Positions 29,167 to 61,302 are shown, numbered from the stretch's first letter. The stretch: 64,000 nt of DNA from Paratrimastix pyriformis (GCA_027972325.1 JAPMOS010000071.1:1-64000), one strand, 5' to 3'. Numbers and translations are program-made. The notes: generated by a model not told the origin, from the letters alone.

Positions 29167-32100
29167 TTAAGCGGCCAGGGGCTCGCGGGCCAGGAAGCGG
29201 CCCTTGGCGTGGTAGTTGAGACACTGGCCATCCCGGATGAGGATCTCACCCCGGCAGATGACGACCACCGGCTTGCCGATGACCTCCATGCCCTGAAGAA
29301 GACAGACACCACGGAGGGGGAGGGAAGAGGGGCAAAGTGAGCAAGTCAGAGAACAAAATTGGGGACAGCGAGGGACCAGCCAGGGCAGCCAAATTGCCCC
29401 TGCCTCCTCAGTCTCTGTGCCCCAATGCACTTCCACCAACATCCTGATTTATCATACCCGGGAACCAACACGGATATTCAGCCCCTCCTCCCCCTCCTCC
29501 CACCCTCCCACACCCACCCCCACCACATTATGATCCCACCCCACCCCACCACATTATGATCCCACCCCACCCCATCCCCATCCCCATCCCCATCCCCATC
29601 CCACACGCACGACATAAAACGCACACGCACAACATCAACACGCACAACATCAACACATAAAAAACACACACACACAACAGACCTCGTAGGGCAGCCGGTC
29701 TGAGAGCATGTGCGAGGTGGCTGCGCTGAGGGTCGACCGGACCGTGGGGTCATAAATGACCACATCTGCACAGACATCAACACATCCACACACACGTACA
29801 GAGCAGAGAGGTGGTATGATCGAAATGAGCGACCGAACCCACGGCGGAGCAAATGACAAATCTGCGCAGATCCATACCATTGCCGGGGGTATGTGAGACC
29901 ATTGCCGGGGGTATGTGAGACCATAACCGGGGGTATGTGAGACCATTACTGGGGTCTGCGTGGAGTAAAGGGACTGATCTCGGGAGAGTGGATTGTCTGG
30001 GGTGTGTGAAGCCTTTGTTGGGGTCTGGGTGGGTGAGGGGGGATGGGGGGGTGATGACGACGGACCGGCATCGGCGCCGGCCTTGAAGGAGCCCTTCTGA
30101 GGATAAATACCGAACCGGCGGGCGGCGGCGGCACTGCAGAGGGAGTGTGTGTGGTGTTGGTGTTGGAGGATGAACAATGGTGGCCCTTCAGAGGGAGGGG
30201 TGTTGGTGGTGTTGGAGGAGGAGCAGTGGCGCAGGATATGGGGGGATATATGGACACACAGACGCCGACCCGACACACCCGATATATATGCCGACACAAA
30301 CCGATGATCTATCGACACAGACACAATGCACAACGACGCATAGAATCCGATCGAAACAGATCGATACCTACCGACACATACCGATATACCGACCCCGGAG
30401 CGCGGGCGAACTGGGGCAGGGTCATGAGAGGCCCCGCTGGACACACACAGATACACAACGACACACAACGATACACAACGATACACCATCACACATACCG
30501 ATATATACCGACCTTGTGGCGCGAACGAACTGGGGCAGGGTCATGAGACCCCGCTGGACGCCGTACGTGAAGATGAGCTGCATGCGGGGCTCGATGCCCG
30601 CCCCGCCGCCCGGCATGAAGAAGAAGGGCGGAACCTCGGCTGTGTGTGGGGTGGGATGGGATGGTATCGTGTGGGGATGGGATGGGAAATGAATTGTCGG
30701 CTTTTTGTGTGCAATCAGAGACATAAGACCGGCCCTCAAGGACAGGTCACAATGCGGGGGATCGAATTGGCTCGAATCGGCCTACATGCCTTCGCAGGGG
30801 TGAAAGCTCTGCCCGACCATCATCGGGCCACGACAAGCTGCATGAACAGCGACCAACCGAGTCACGTTTCATCTTCTCGCTCTCCGATCCCTCAACGCCG
30901 CCGCGGTACCGACCCACCTCTCGGCGCCCCTGTGTGTCGGGCTGGTCACAGGGTGGACCGCCGTGCCCATCGCTGTGACCTGTGCCACCCGTGTGCGTGT
31001 TGTGCAAAGGGGAGACCCCTGAAAGGGGAGATGTCACGCGGCCAGACGCTTTTTGCGAGCCGCTACTGCTGCCCCAAGGGCCTCCAAGTATCATTTCGCC
31101 GGAGGGGATGCGGGGGGGGGGGGGGGGGGGGAAGGTATCGTCCGCCCACTTGTCAAAAAGTTATGGGAGCCGCTCGAAAAAAATGGACGGGGTGACACCA
31201 TTTGTGGCCGGTGCCAGCGGAAAAAAATATGGGATGGAATTTTTTTCCCGATCCCATAATTAATCCTCCTGGTCACAACCCTCAAAAAAGTCGGGAAAAA
31301 AGTGGGGAGAGGGCAGGCACGGGACGGACGCAGCTGGGCATACCAGGGGTCGTCCTGGGGTCCCGGGACCAGCTGGCCTTCCCGGGTCAGCTGCCGGTCC
31401 TGTGGATTGAGATGAGATTGGGTGAATCGTGTGAATCGTGTGATAACATGCGGTGGAAGGTGGTGGTGATAACATGCGGTGGTGTGATAACTGCGGTGGT
31501 GTGATAACATGCGGTGGAAGGTGACACCCTTGATGGGGTGCTTAAAGGGGCGATAACCTCATGGCTGTGAGCCACTCACATAGACACGGACGGGGTGATA
31601 TCCACACGGGGGTGATATCACACGAGGGGTGATCTCCACACGAGGTGATATCCACACGAGGTGATCTCCGCACGAGGTGATCTCCGCACGAGGGGTGATA
31701 GCCACATATATCCACACACACACACGGACGGGGTGGGTCCTGAAGCCGAGCCGCTGACGGGCGGTGAAAGGGCAGTGGTCGGTCACCACAAAGTCCAGCC
31801 CGACCCCACGGGCCAGCGCCTCAAAGAGCGGCTGAAATGGCGGGGGGGGAAGGGGGATGGTATGAGATATGATATTCTCATTCTCACACGGGCCAGCGCC
31901 TCAAAGAGCGGCTGAAATGGAGGGAGGGAGGGAGGGAGGAGGGAGGGAGGGAGGGAGGGAGGGAGGGAGGGAGGGAGGGATATCGGCACGGACGGTGCAG
32001 CCCTCACGGGGCCGGAGCGGGGGCGACATGACGAGGCAGGTCGGGTCGGGATGGGTCTTGTAGAGGGACTCGTCGATGCACAGATACTGAACACGGGTCC

Positions 32101-32502
32101 CGAAAGTGGGGGGGGGGGGGGGAGGGAGGGAGGGAGGAGGGGGGAGGAGGAGGATGAGATGATGCTCAAAAACGGGAACCCGAAAAGAGAGAATCATCAC
32201 CTTTTGACGAGCTTGCATCTCCACAATGAATTGACCGCGGTCCCAGAATGAGAATGAGAATGATGGGCAGATGGCCGTGGCTCAAAAGACCGAACCCGGA
32301 AAAGAGATTGATTGCAGCCTGACCCACCACAATCGAATCTACCGCGGTGCCCTCAGTGCCTCCGGAATGCTGGGCAGATTGGGGGGGGGGCGGGAGGGCG
32401 GACCTGGGGCAGACTTCGCCCGAGAAGTCGAGTCCCGAGCGGCGGGCCTCCTCCACCAGCAGCGCACCCTGCCCACCCGGGTAAGGTCCACACATCCAAG
32501 AG

Positions 32503-32541
<39 letters not shown>

Positions 32542-33969
32542 GCAGCAACAACAACAACAACAGCAACAGTACAGTAGCAACAGCAACAGCAACAGCAAGA
32601 ACACCAACACCAACAACAGCAGGAGAAGCACAGCACGTCCCCCAACCAGCGGAAAGGCACCAAAGTGGCCGATCGGATGAGCGGTCGTTCATCAGAAGTG
32701 GGCTGGGGGGAGGGGGGGGGCAGCGAGGGGACGATAGGGGCATGGCGGCCGGACCTGGGGGGTGGAGACATGCACAATGTGGGTGTGCGCGTTGGGGACC
32801 CGGTGGGCCATGGCGACGATCACCCGGTTGGAGGCCACCTCGCCCTCGATGCAGTGGCACATCGGATGGTAGAAGGGCGCCGTGTGGCCGGCCGCCTTGT
32901 GCTCGGCCACCAACCGCTGGCTGAAATGACATAACCAAGGGGTAACATCCACCAAGTCAATACAAAAAAATCAAAAGTGTTTGTTTTTTTGTGATCAAAC
33001 GTGAGGTTCCTCACCCTTGTCAAAACAACAAACAAAACAAAACAACTATCTCAATCCAATCTCATCCTCTCTGTGAGTGCGCAAAAAAACACGAGGTCCT
33101 CACCCCCACCCGTGTCGAATATCTTGAATTTCCGTCACCTGGTCAGAGTGCGTTGTTTGATCCAGCATGATGAGGCTCCCACCCCCGTGACAGCACAAAA
33201 CCGACGCCACAGACATGGTGGGGAAGTCCTCCGAGTGGACGATGGTCAGCCCCCGGGCGCGGGCCACGGCGTTCATGGCCTTCTCCATGTCGGCCTCACC
33301 CAGGCGAACCCCGTCATAGGCGGTATACATCTGGGGTGGGAGCGACCCACGAGAACGAAAATAACTGTGAGGTGCGATCGGTGGGAGATTGGAGACCTTG
33401 AATGAAGTGACACCCTCCCGAGCAACCTGCTCCACCTCGGCAAGGGTCGCGTCATCGGCGCGGTTCACGGTCTATATCACCCAAGGATGAGATTCTTTTT
33501 GTGCCGGAACCAGAAAGTCGGGTGCAAACCATGTGGAATGAGAAATCAGTCAAGGAGCGAGCTTCCGCATCTGCACGACGCTTGCGATAGGCCTCCATGA
33601 GAGATTCCTTGGGGGTGGCCTCGATGAAATCCAGAAAAGTGGTCGTGCCACCATGGAGAGCTGCGTGAAAAATGTGACGCCGTGGCTAAATACGCAAAAC
33701 ACTTTCGGGATGTCCGGACCTGCCACAGATCCCGAGAAGAAGTCATCGGCCGAATAGATGTGGGCGCCACCCTGAGGGTACTCCAGATGGACATGGGGAT
33801 CAATACCACCCGGGAAGACAAGCTTGCCCTTGGCATCAATGATCGTGTCGGCGGTCTCGGTGATGTTGGCCTCCATCTTCATGATTTTCCCGTTGTCGAT
33901 TAAGAGATCCCAGCCAGCGTAGACGCATTCCTCAGTAGCAATGTTGCCGCCCTTGATCAAAATCTTCAT
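29167..33969 (-). CDS. DPYS: Dihydropyrimidinase (hydantoinase family)
   Basis: Dihydropyrimidinase is a zinc amidohydrolase that opens dihydrouracil and dihydrothymine in pyrimidine breakdown. The ATG at 33969 gives MKILIKGGNIATEE and exon 1 holds the metal motif DPHVHLEYP. Later exons follow family order: ALHGGTTTFLDFIEATPKES (33660-33560), GVTSFK with the Lys expected to be carboxylated (33405), MYTAYDGVRL and GLTIVHSED, CHCIEGEVASNRVIVAMA, FSGEVCP and YLCIDESLYKTHPDP, FVVTDHCPF with the catalytic Asp (31770), GGGAGIEPRMQLIFTYGV (30600), RRFGIYPQKGSFKAGADA (30090), DVVIYDPTVRSTLSAATSHM (29760) and a last exon ending at 29167. About twelve exons are separated by repeat-filled introns. All expected metal and catalytic residues that I can place are present. 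Several introns carry partial copies of neighbouring exon edges. Confidence 0.88.
31808..31920 (-). repeat. Direct repeat of a dihydropyrimidinase exon edge
   Basis: GGGCCAGCGCCTCAAAGAGC plus GGCTGAAATGG occurs at 31810-31840 (exon edge) and again at 31890-31920 (intron). Confidence 0.8.
31921..31980 (+). repeat. GGGA tetranucleotide repeat
   Basis: About 15 GGGA units in a dihydropyrimidinase intron. A similar run lies at 32121-32150. Confidence 0.95.
32504..32620 (+). repeat. CAGCAA / CAACAG repeat
   Basis: Trinucleotide-based CAG/CAA array in an intron. The glutamine-rich and leucine-rich ORFs over it are artefacts. Confidence 0.9.
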
Positions 33970-34052
33970 GATTTTACAACTGTGTGAGCGGCGAGGAAGT
34001 CGTGAGGAAAAAGGGATGTGAAAGTGACAGACAGAACTCCCGCTGGTGTGAG

Positions 34053-36621
34053 ATGCTGAGCCGTTTGTGCGTTCTGCTTCTTGTGGCATCGGTTTTCTGC
34101 AAGAGAACCGATATCACTGTTATTGGCCATCGTGGTCATGGCTGCAGTGGTCCTTCTTGTATTTCCCAGATTCCAGAGGTTTGTCCATTGTCTTTTATTG
34201 CATATGGAGCTTCACCCCTTGTAGAACTCGATTCCAGCCTATCTCGCTGGCCGTGCCGAGGGCGCGGACCGCGTTGAGCTGGACACCTGGCTGACCGCCG
34301 ATAATCAGGTCTCTTCATCCATCTCTACTTTGTAATCATGTGGGACAGATTATTGTTGTTCACGGAGGTGCTGCCACCACCCATGGTTCTCTGGTCGGTT
34401 CTGTGGTCAACGAAGCCCCTGGTGGTGTGACCCCCCTGGTGGAGCAGACCAACTACGAGAACATCACCGAGTATCATGTCAAGGTCGGTTGGTTTTCTCA
34501 ACGAGGAGAGCCTTTATTCCTGGGGGGTCTGTAGATGCCCTGGGTTGTTGAGAAGCCTGCCAAGGGCTACGAGACGGACAGCTACCGGACCCCTTATCAG
34601 CCCTATATGCACCTGCCCCTGTTCAAGGATGTCCTGAAGGCTGTCTGCCCGACCGGGGCCAAGGTCCGTGTCACCCCTGACGTGTTTTTCATCCCCAAGT
34701 AGATTCAAGCGTGTGTGGTCTTTCATGCTCCATCATTTTCATGATGAAGGGGATCACCTCACCAAGTTGGGTACTGACCACGGGGAATAACCACACCCAC
34801 CACACACCTCCATCACCCCACCCGAGATCCATAGAAACCCTCTACCACACCCCAGGGTAATAAGCGCCCACACGCACATCCCAGAACGAGTTGGGTAATT
34901 GCAAAATTTACCCCCCCCCTCCCCTCCCTCCCTCCCTCCTCCCCCCCTCCCCACCCCACCCCAGATTCAGGTCGAGATGAAGGGCAACAACCCCAACCTG
35001 GCCCCGGCCCTGATTGCCCTGCTGCAGGAGATGGATTTGGTCGACTGCGTCCATGGGTTCTCCTCGTTCTACTGGGGTCTGTGGCCCCTTGGGGCCCTGT
35101 ATGGCCATATGGTTGGGGTCCTATATGGCTATATGGTTGGGGTCCTATATGGCCATGGGTTGGGGTCCTATATGGCCATGGGTTGGGGCCCAAGATGGGA
35201 CCATGGCGCTGTCCATGGTCTTGGGCCCTCTCTGGCCGTATGATTGGGGTCCGATATGGCCATGGAGTTCGGACCCGATGGTTGGGGCCCCATGTTTGGG
35301 GGCTCTGGTTGGGGGCTCTGGTTGGGGGATAATGATGATGATTGGATGAGGATGATGAGGACTGGTGGTGATGCTGATGACTGGATGATGAATCGGATGT
35401 CGATCGGATGACGATGTTTCTGGGTGCTGGGTGGTGGCCGCAGGAACGTACAACGGCCCCATTCAGGCCGATCTGTTCAAGCCGATCGTGGGAAAGTCGC
35501 CCGTGCCTCTCTTCCTCCTGTTCAACCTCGACACCTATCAGCTTCCCTCGTCCGTCCCCAATGAATGGGATGGCGTGCGTGCCATCAACATCATCATCAT
35601 CCAATCATCATCAGCATCATCAGCATCATCAGCATCATCAGCATCAGCATCATCAGCATCAGCATCATCATCATCGTCCAATCATCACCCGATCATCATC
35701 ATCATCATCACCCAATCATCACGCACCGCTTCTTTCTTCTTTTCCAACCCCCAGTGCCGACCAGGTGGTTGAGGCGGTGCGTGCGTATAACGCCTCGGGT
35801 ATCCATCCCTGCTTCGACCAATTCGATGAGCCCAACAAGACTTACATCATCCAGCGGGCTGCGCAGGAGGGTCCGCCGCCCACGCACACACACCCTTCCA
35901 ATACTTGACGATGACGATGGGTGGGAATGATCATCCACAGACCATGACACAAAGACACGCCTCCTGTTGAACACCTCCTCCTCCTCCTCCCCGCCCCCCC
36001 CCCAGGCTTTGCGGTCATGTCGTGGACTCCGGGCCACCGGGCGGACACACCCGACGAGATGCGGCACCTGATTGACAAGGGCCTCAAGGAGATCTGCACC
36101 AACGTCCGCTGCTGCCCTGATGATGTTGTTGATGAGGTGATCATGATGAGGAATGATGACTGGAATGATACTGATTGGATGATGCGCGGTCCCATTTTTT
36201 TGTGGTTCTGTGTCCCATATTTTTCTGGCTGGTGGTGGGGCCTGATGAGGACCTGCCACCTTGTGGTCAAGGCTATCACTGCGAAAGTTTTTTTCGCGAG
36301 TTTTTATCCACTGTGATACAGCCCTTACAGGGCTGGCATGCTCCCTCCCTATTCCGGAGAGGGGGCGTGTTTCCACTTTTTTTTCCCGGGGTTTGAGGTA
36401 ACGAATCACGTAGCTTCGCTCCAAAAAGCTCCGCAAGCTTTCTCTTTGCCTCGGGTTCCATCTTGGCTCTGTTTTTGTTTTCAGACCGCCCCCCACTTTT
36501 TTCTTCTGCCATTTGCGCATCCCGCCATCATTCCCTCGTATCTATTTTCGATATAATTTCCGCAATTTTCCTTCTTTTGCAGAATCCCGGCCAACTGCGG
36601 CGCATCCTCGACGCGATGTGA
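34053..36621 (+). CDS. Secreted glycerophosphodiester phosphodiesterase (GDPD family)
   Basis: GDPD enzymes split glycerophosphodiesters into glycerol-3-phosphate and an alcohol in a TIM barrel. The ATG at 34053 starts a signal peptide (LSRLCVLLLVASVFC), then ITVIGHRGHG with the catalytic HRG. Next exons give NSIPAYLAGRAEGADRVELD (metal-binding E-x-D, 34220-34280), QIIVVHGG (second His, 34345), an insert with YQPYMHLPLFKDVLKAVCP, VEMKGNNPNLAPAL (34975), LFLLFNLDTYQLP (35515), VVEAVRAYNASGIHPCFDQF (35765) and FAVMSWTPGHRADTPDEMRH (36010), matching barrel strands to the end. A last short exon after TTGCAG reads NPGQLRRILDAM and stops at 36621. About nine exons. It diverges from the dihydropyrimidinase gene; only 83 bases separate the two start codons. 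Confidence 0.8.
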
Positions 36622-37322
36622 CCCTCTGCTGCTTTTGCTGCGAACCAGACGAGAAAGAAACGCAGGGGGGGCTGCCAATGGCCTTGTGTCTCCTTTTTGT
36701 GTGTCAGGCCGACTTTGTTTGTTTCGGTGTAAAAATATCTCGAACAACAGTCTTCTCTCCGCTCATTGACTGGTGCGCACTGAAAGAAGATTGTCGACAA
36801 GGGGTGGCGACCTCCTCTACGAATCCTTGCGCCTTCGCATCATCATACGTTACTCTCCGTCTGGGGCCAACGAATCAATCCGGGAGAACACCAACAACAG
36901 CCAATGCACGCACGTCACATATGGGATGCCACTTAGGCCCGCGGGCTGGCCTGGACGGCCACGTATTTGTTCGGGCAAAGAGAAACCCATCGCGTCGCTC
37001 GTTCCACGTTCCGATGCTGACTTTGATGAGAGCGAATAACAAGGCGAATAACACTCATTTTTTGCATAAACAAACGCGGGTTCGCACGACGAGGCTCGCT
37101 CAACGGGAGGGGGATGCACTGGGGGGGATAGAGACGGGGGGGGGGGGGGGGGGGGGGGGAGACGGGTTTTCAAAACACCTCAAAAGTGTCGATGGAACGG
37201 GGGGGGGGGGAGCACAAACAATAAAATGAGCCCATTCGGAAAAAACAGTTGTGGGTTTCGAATTCCTCCTCCCCCCCCCCACCACACACACGCACACACA
37301 CAAAAAATAACACCAAAGGTCA
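36622..37322. other. Convergent intergenic region
   Basis: No gene seen between the 3' ends of two convergent genes. G runs at 37134-37159 and 37199-37211 and a short CA tract at 37283-37300. Confidence 0.55.
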
Positions 37323-49516
<12,194 letters not shown>

Positions 49517-49595
49517 AAATTTCAGTTACCAGCCGAATAGCATCCTTAGCCTGTTAGGTTGGAAACGCGTTTCTGCTGTTCGGCCGGCGAACTGA
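49517..49595. promoter_or_regulatory. Short bidirectional promoter region
   Basis: Only 79 bases separate the first plausible codons of the minus-strand unknown gene and the ATG of TRM13. Both promoters must lie here or in the 5' coding ends. I see no recognisable element. Confidence 0.4.
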
Positions 49596-51576
49596 ATGAG
49601 CTCTCCCAGTTCATCCAGCCAATGTAAATTTGTTCTTTCGAGAGCCCCGCACAGACAGTGTCGTTTTCCTGCGATACCTGGCTCCGAGTATTGTGGAACT
49701 CACTCTCAATCCGACGATCGTATCCCCTGCCCGAACGACCCTTCTCATTTTGTCCACAAGTCCAAACTCCAGTCCCATTTGAACAAATGTCAATCTCGAC
49801 CCAGACAAAGCCCAAGTGACTCTTTTTGCCCCGAGGAAGAGGTTCCCTCCATCTGGGTGGATAATGTCAAGTACCCTCTGCGGGAAGCCTATTCCAAATG
49901 CGCAAACTTCGTGTCGCCACCCGAAATCCCTCCAACAGCGAAGATCTCCGACCCATCACCCACCCTCACCGAAGTGATCGATCGCATCGACAGGGCGTTC
50001 CGCGACATTCCCGCTCTGCCTCACCTTCCGCTCCGGCACCAGCCTCTGGAGGCGTTCGCATTGAATGACGACGACGACGAGTCTGACGATGCTGACGAAC
50101 CGGCAGACCGGAAGAGTGGCTCTCGCCCCGTTATGCCCCGCTCGGTCGGCCAGTCGAAACACTTCCACCAACTCTCGGCGATCTGTGCCCACCTGCACGC
50201 GCACGACCTTCTGGGACCACAGTTCTGCTATGCTGAGCTGGGAGCAGGCAAGGGGTCTCTCTCCCAGGCACTCTACTGCGCCCTGTTCGGCAGAACGGCA
50301 CCGCCACCACCTCCCGAGGGGATAGCCACCACCACAGCCCCACCGGCAAGGCCAAGGACGGTGAAACCACCGCCGGATGTCTACCCCACCCCGCGATTCG
50401 TACTGGTCGATCGGATGTCCCGCGCCCGACGAAGGGTCTGTCGACATGGGCGGATTCAACCCTCCCCTGCTCCTCCCCCTTCCCACCCTCGGCGGTCGGC
50501 GGAAAAACCCGAACCCTTGTAATCTGCGGGGTTTTCGACCATCCTGATGAGAAATCTGCATCCTCCCCCCACACCCCCACACCCCCACACCCCACCAGGT
50601 GGAGAACGCCCATCGTTTCGAGCCTGGCGTCTTCTCGCGTGTCTCGTGCAACCTGGAGCACCTCGTCCTGGCCCGCGTGCCCTCCCTCACCTCTCAGCCC
50701 TGCGCCGGCCTGGTTGCCGTCAGTAAGCACCTCTGTGGGTGCGCGACGGACTACGCCCTGCATGCGGCCATGCACTACAGCGCCGGTCCGTGCTGGCTGC
50801 TTGTTGATGTTGTTGTGTCTTGTCTGTCTGGGATCGTGGTTTCCTTTGTGTGGATCTGGCCGATGGGTGGGGGGATCGTGAAAGTCGTCCAGACTTCCAA
50901 CTCCACCCCCGCGGCGCTTCGTCATCGCCGAAATTCTCTTCCCTCCCTTCACGCCCCAGCCCACCCCACGGTGCCCCTCGCCGGGCTGGCCATGGCCACA
51001 TGCTGCCACCAGGTGTGCCGCTGGGAGACCTTCTTCGGGTGGCCCTATCTGGCCCAGGTCGGCCTGGGCGGCCCGGCCACCTTTCGCATGCTGGCCCGGA
51101 TGAGCTCATGGGCCGTGGGGCTGCCGGGAGAGGCTGCGGGCGGGGTTTCGCGACCGGATGAGGCCAGCAGCAGCACCGGGGGACCTTCTCCCGGCGTGGT
51201 CCCATCCGGGGTACCAGCCGCAACAACTGAGGTGGCTGAGGTACCATCCACCGGGGTACCATCCACCACCGGGGTACCATCCACCAGCACCGGGGCACCA
51301 TCCACCAGCACCGGGGCACCATCCACCAGCACCGGGGCACCATCCACCAGCACCGGGGCACCATCCACCAGCACCGGGGCACCATCCACCACGACCCTCC
51401 CGATCGCAGCACGACGGGCGCTCGGCCGGCGGGTGAAGATTCTGCTCGATTGGGCACGCGTCCTGCGGCTGCGCGAGTCGGGCTTCCCCGAGGCGACCCT
51501 CTGCACGTATGCCGACGAGAGTGTGACCCCCGAGAACCGGCTCATTGTGGCGGTGGCCCCTGGGGCCGGGAGGTGA
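49596..51576 (+). CDS. TRMT13: tRNA 2'-O-methyltransferase TRM13
   Basis: TRM13 methylates the 2'-OH of position 4 in the acceptor stem of certain tRNAs. The ATG at 49596 leads to the N-terminal zinc finger (CKFVLSRAPHRQCRFPAIPG, YCGTH) and a CHHC finger (CPNDPSHFVHKSKLQSHLNK). The Rossmann methyltransferase core follows: YAELGAGKGSLSQAL (S-adenosylmethionine site), FVLVDRMSRARR, then VAVSKHLCGCATDYAL and MATCCHQVCRWETFFGWPYL, both hallmark motifs of the family, and RMSSWAVG. Two introns fit phase exactly: 50436-50598 and 50786-50959, giving about 547 residues. A 21-base repeat inserts Ser/Thr/Gly/Ala/Pro repeats before the last conserved block (ALGRRVKILLDWARVLRL). The stop is at 51576. Confidence 0.9.
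51238..51395 (+). repeat. 21-bp tandem repeat inside TRM13
   Basis: Unit ACCATCCACCAGCACCGGGG plus C, about seven copies, the last five identical. It keeps the frame and adds a low-complexity loop. Confidence 0.9.
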
Positions 51577-51972
51577 TCGCTGTTCTTCCCTCTTCCTCTT
51601 CCCCTTGGCTGGACAGAAAAATGTGTTGATTTTTTGCCGAAACCCGAGTTTGGGCGCCGCCTTTCCACCCGTTCCAATCGAAAACCGACGAAAAGGCTCG
51701 ACCTCACCACAACCAAAACGCGAAGGAGCGTGGGCATGACAGGAGAATCACACATGTACCACACACATCAACGTCTTGTTGTGTAACGCGGGACGCGAAG
51801 GCGGGAGGCTTCGCCTGCGTCCTCGCAAATCCACACTTGTGGATACACGCCGGGAGGATGTCAAACATCAACATCAACATCAACATCGGCATCGGCATCG
51901 GCATCGGCATCGGCATCAACATCAACATCGACAACATCAACATCAACTCGCGCCTTGGCGCCATGCGTTACA
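51577..51972. other. Convergent intergenic region with R3 elements
   Basis: Between the 3' ends of TRM13 and the CHAT-LRR gene. It holds an R3 copy (51779-51838), a CATCAA/CGGCAT array (51866-51945) and an inverted R3 part (51946-51975) that overlaps the CHAT-LRR stop codon. Confidence 0.6.
51779..51838 (+). repeat. SINE-like element family R3
   Basis: GTGTAACGCGGGACGCGAAG, then CTTCGCCTGCGTCCTCGCAA and ATCCACA. Confidence 0.65.

Positions 51973-51975
<3 letters not shown>
51946..51975 (-). repeat. SINE-like element family R3, 5' part
   Basis: Minus strand: GTGTAACGCATGGCGCCAAG then GCGCGAG, the same as the 5' part of the copy at 41223-41312. Confidence 0.6.
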
Positions 51976-58847
<6,872 letters not shown>

Positions 58848-58919
58848 CGCAGAACTCCCGACCCAAAACTAAAAAGAGGATTGCCTATCTCCCCCCCCTG
58901 TCAAATAAAGCATAAAAAA

Positions 58920-58927
58920 GAAAAAAG
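58920..58927 (-). terminator. Pol III T-run terminator of tRNA-Arg
   Basis: On the minus strand CTTTTTTC follows the tRNA 3' end by 3-4 bases. Confidence 0.75.
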
Positions 58928-58930
58928 GAC

Positions 58931-59001
58931 GATCCAGATGGGACTCGAACCCACAACCCTCAGATCCGAAGTCTGATACGCTTCCATTGCGCCACTGGAC
59001 C
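58931..59001 (-). tRNA. tRNA-Arg, anticodon TCG
   Basis: The 71-nt minus-strand sequence folds as a cloverleaf: acceptor GGTCCAG with CTGGATC (one G-T pair), D arm GCGC and GCGT, anticodon stem TCAGA/TCTGA with loop CTTCGGA (anticodon TCG, reading CGA Arg), variable GGGTT, and T arm GTGGG/CCCAT with loop TTCGAGT. Box A and box B are intact. There is no intron. A T6 run follows at 58926-58921, a Pol III terminator. Confidence 0.95.
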
Positions 59002-59058
59002 GCGTTGAATTACGGTAAGGTGGGCCAAGCGTTCAAATAGCATGCTTGTGGTCCGTTT

Positions 59059-61267
59059 TTAGAGCGGGCCCACCGCCGTGCCGTTACTGGACATGGGGTT
59101 ATTCACACCTATGGTGCTCCCGCCCAGCATCACCGTGGCCGAGACGGAGGCCAGGGAACCGGGGAGGATGATGTGTTCGGGCCCATACAGTTGGGTCAGC
59201 CGCACCAGAAGGGACTTGCGCTCGGTGGCGCGGGGGTGCCCAATGTCGTAGAGCTGAGCCAAGTTGTCGAGCAGGGTCTGGCGGGAGGGAGCGGAGGGGG
59301 GCGAAGGATGGGATGGGATGAGACGGGGGAACAGGACATCCACCACCACCAAGGCCACAGTCATCAGACGGGAGGTAACATCCATACTGCAGGGTTCCAT
59401 CCTCACAGTCATCAGACTGGGGGGGAAATCTCCATCCACCCCACATCCACCACAGGGGTACCCAAAGACCACGACCGCAGCATCATCGCCCACTCCAGGG
59501 CACCATCGACCACCTCAGTCATCACCCCAGGGGGCACCATCCACCACCTCAGTCATCACTCCAGGGGCACCACCCACCACGGGGCACCATCCACAAGATG
59601 GGCACCGACATCACACTCAGTCATCACCAGCACAGTCGTCACCACAGGGGGTCACAGCCACCAGCACAGCCATCACGACACAGCACAGTCATCACCACAG
59701 TCATCGCCACAGGGGGTACGGACCGTGTTGAGGGTGTGATAGGGGTCCTCCCGGATGCACTGCTCCAGGGTGGTGATGGCCTCGTCCACCCGCACCTTCA
59801 TCAGGTAGCAGATCTGCGTGGGATGGCGGGTGTGGACGGGATGGATGGATGGATGGATGGGGGGGGGGGGGTGGTGGTGGTGGTGGTGGTGGTGTGATTG
59901 GCTGCTTGGATGACAGGTGGCAGGTGACAGGTATGCTGCTGCAGCTGCTGATGATGCTGATGCTGATCGCACAAGCAGCGCCCACCGAGAGGTCATTGGC
60001 GGCGGCTGTGTTCGTCGGCTCCACCAATGATGCTGATGCTGATGCTGATGCTGATGCTGATGCTGATGTTGACGCCGATGCTGATGTTGATGCACAGACC
60101 GAGAGGTTATTGGCGGCGGCTGTGTTCGTCGGCTCCAGCTCGAGCACGGCCTTGAAATGGCCGATGGCTGCGTCGGTATCACCCTGGGCAACAGCCAGTA
60201 GTCCCCTGCGGGGTGGCGAGCCCGCGCAGGAGCACGGGGGAGAGGACAGGAGATTTTCGAATTTATTTATGACTTAGTTTTTTGACCGCAAAAACTCGCT
60301 AAATTTTTGTCTGGCGATTCAATATGCGATTTCAGTCCAAACTGGGAAATGACGCTTGACTCCGGATCAGACATACACGGACACACGGACACAGACACGA
60401 GGCGGAGGCCAGGACCAAGAGTCAGACAGCAGGCACGGACCGCATCATGGAGACCAGGGCGTGGCGTTGGCCGGCAGTCTGCTCCATCCGGGCGACGGCC
60501 CGCTGGGCCCCCGCCAAGTCGCCCATCTGCCCCGGGTTGGTGAGTGATGATGAGGATGATGATGATGATGAGTGATTGGATGACTGGATGATGATGATGA
60601 ATGGATGATTGGATGATGATGATGATACGTAATGCTGATGACTGGATGATGATGATTGGATAATGATGATTGGATGATGATTGGATGATGATTGGATGAT
60701 GATTGGATGATGACTGGATGCTGCTGATGATGCTGATGATGATGCTGCTGATGATGACTGGAGGATGATGATCCTGGATGATGATGACTGGATATCCGAT
60801 GGTGACGGTCGAGCGGGGGGCGGACGGCCAGACCTCGATCAACACCCGGCAGACGTGCGACCAGATGACTTCAGGGGCGGGCGACCTGACCACAGCCAGA
60901 TGTCATGCGTTTCCATTCAACGAGGCCACAACATGGCGATGGGGGGACGCGGCCACCCATTGATTGATCAGGCCCAATCCAAAACAGGACGGAGAGGTGA
61001 GGGAACCGAACGGGGGAGAGGCAGGCCAGCCGGGGGAATGGGAAAGCCAGACAGGACAGACAGAGGCAGGGCCTCGCCGAGGGCGTTCAGTGCCAGCGCG
61101 TAGTCCTTGCGGCCCGTGTGGAAGGTGGCCAGGGCGAGATAGACACGCACCAGGTCCTGCCGGGTCCGCTCGATCAGCTGAGACCGGGTGGGCGGCTGGC
61201 GCAGCTCGGCTGTGGTGGTGAGGAGGATGATGATGATTGGATGATGATGATGATGATGATGATGATC

Positions 61268-61302
<35 letters not shown>

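Noticed and set aside
30644-31195. Plus-strand ORF with CDLCHPCACCAKG that could look like a zinc finger
   Set aside because: It lies in an intron of dihydropyrimidinase on the opposite strand, with no conserved spacing and no neighbouring exons.
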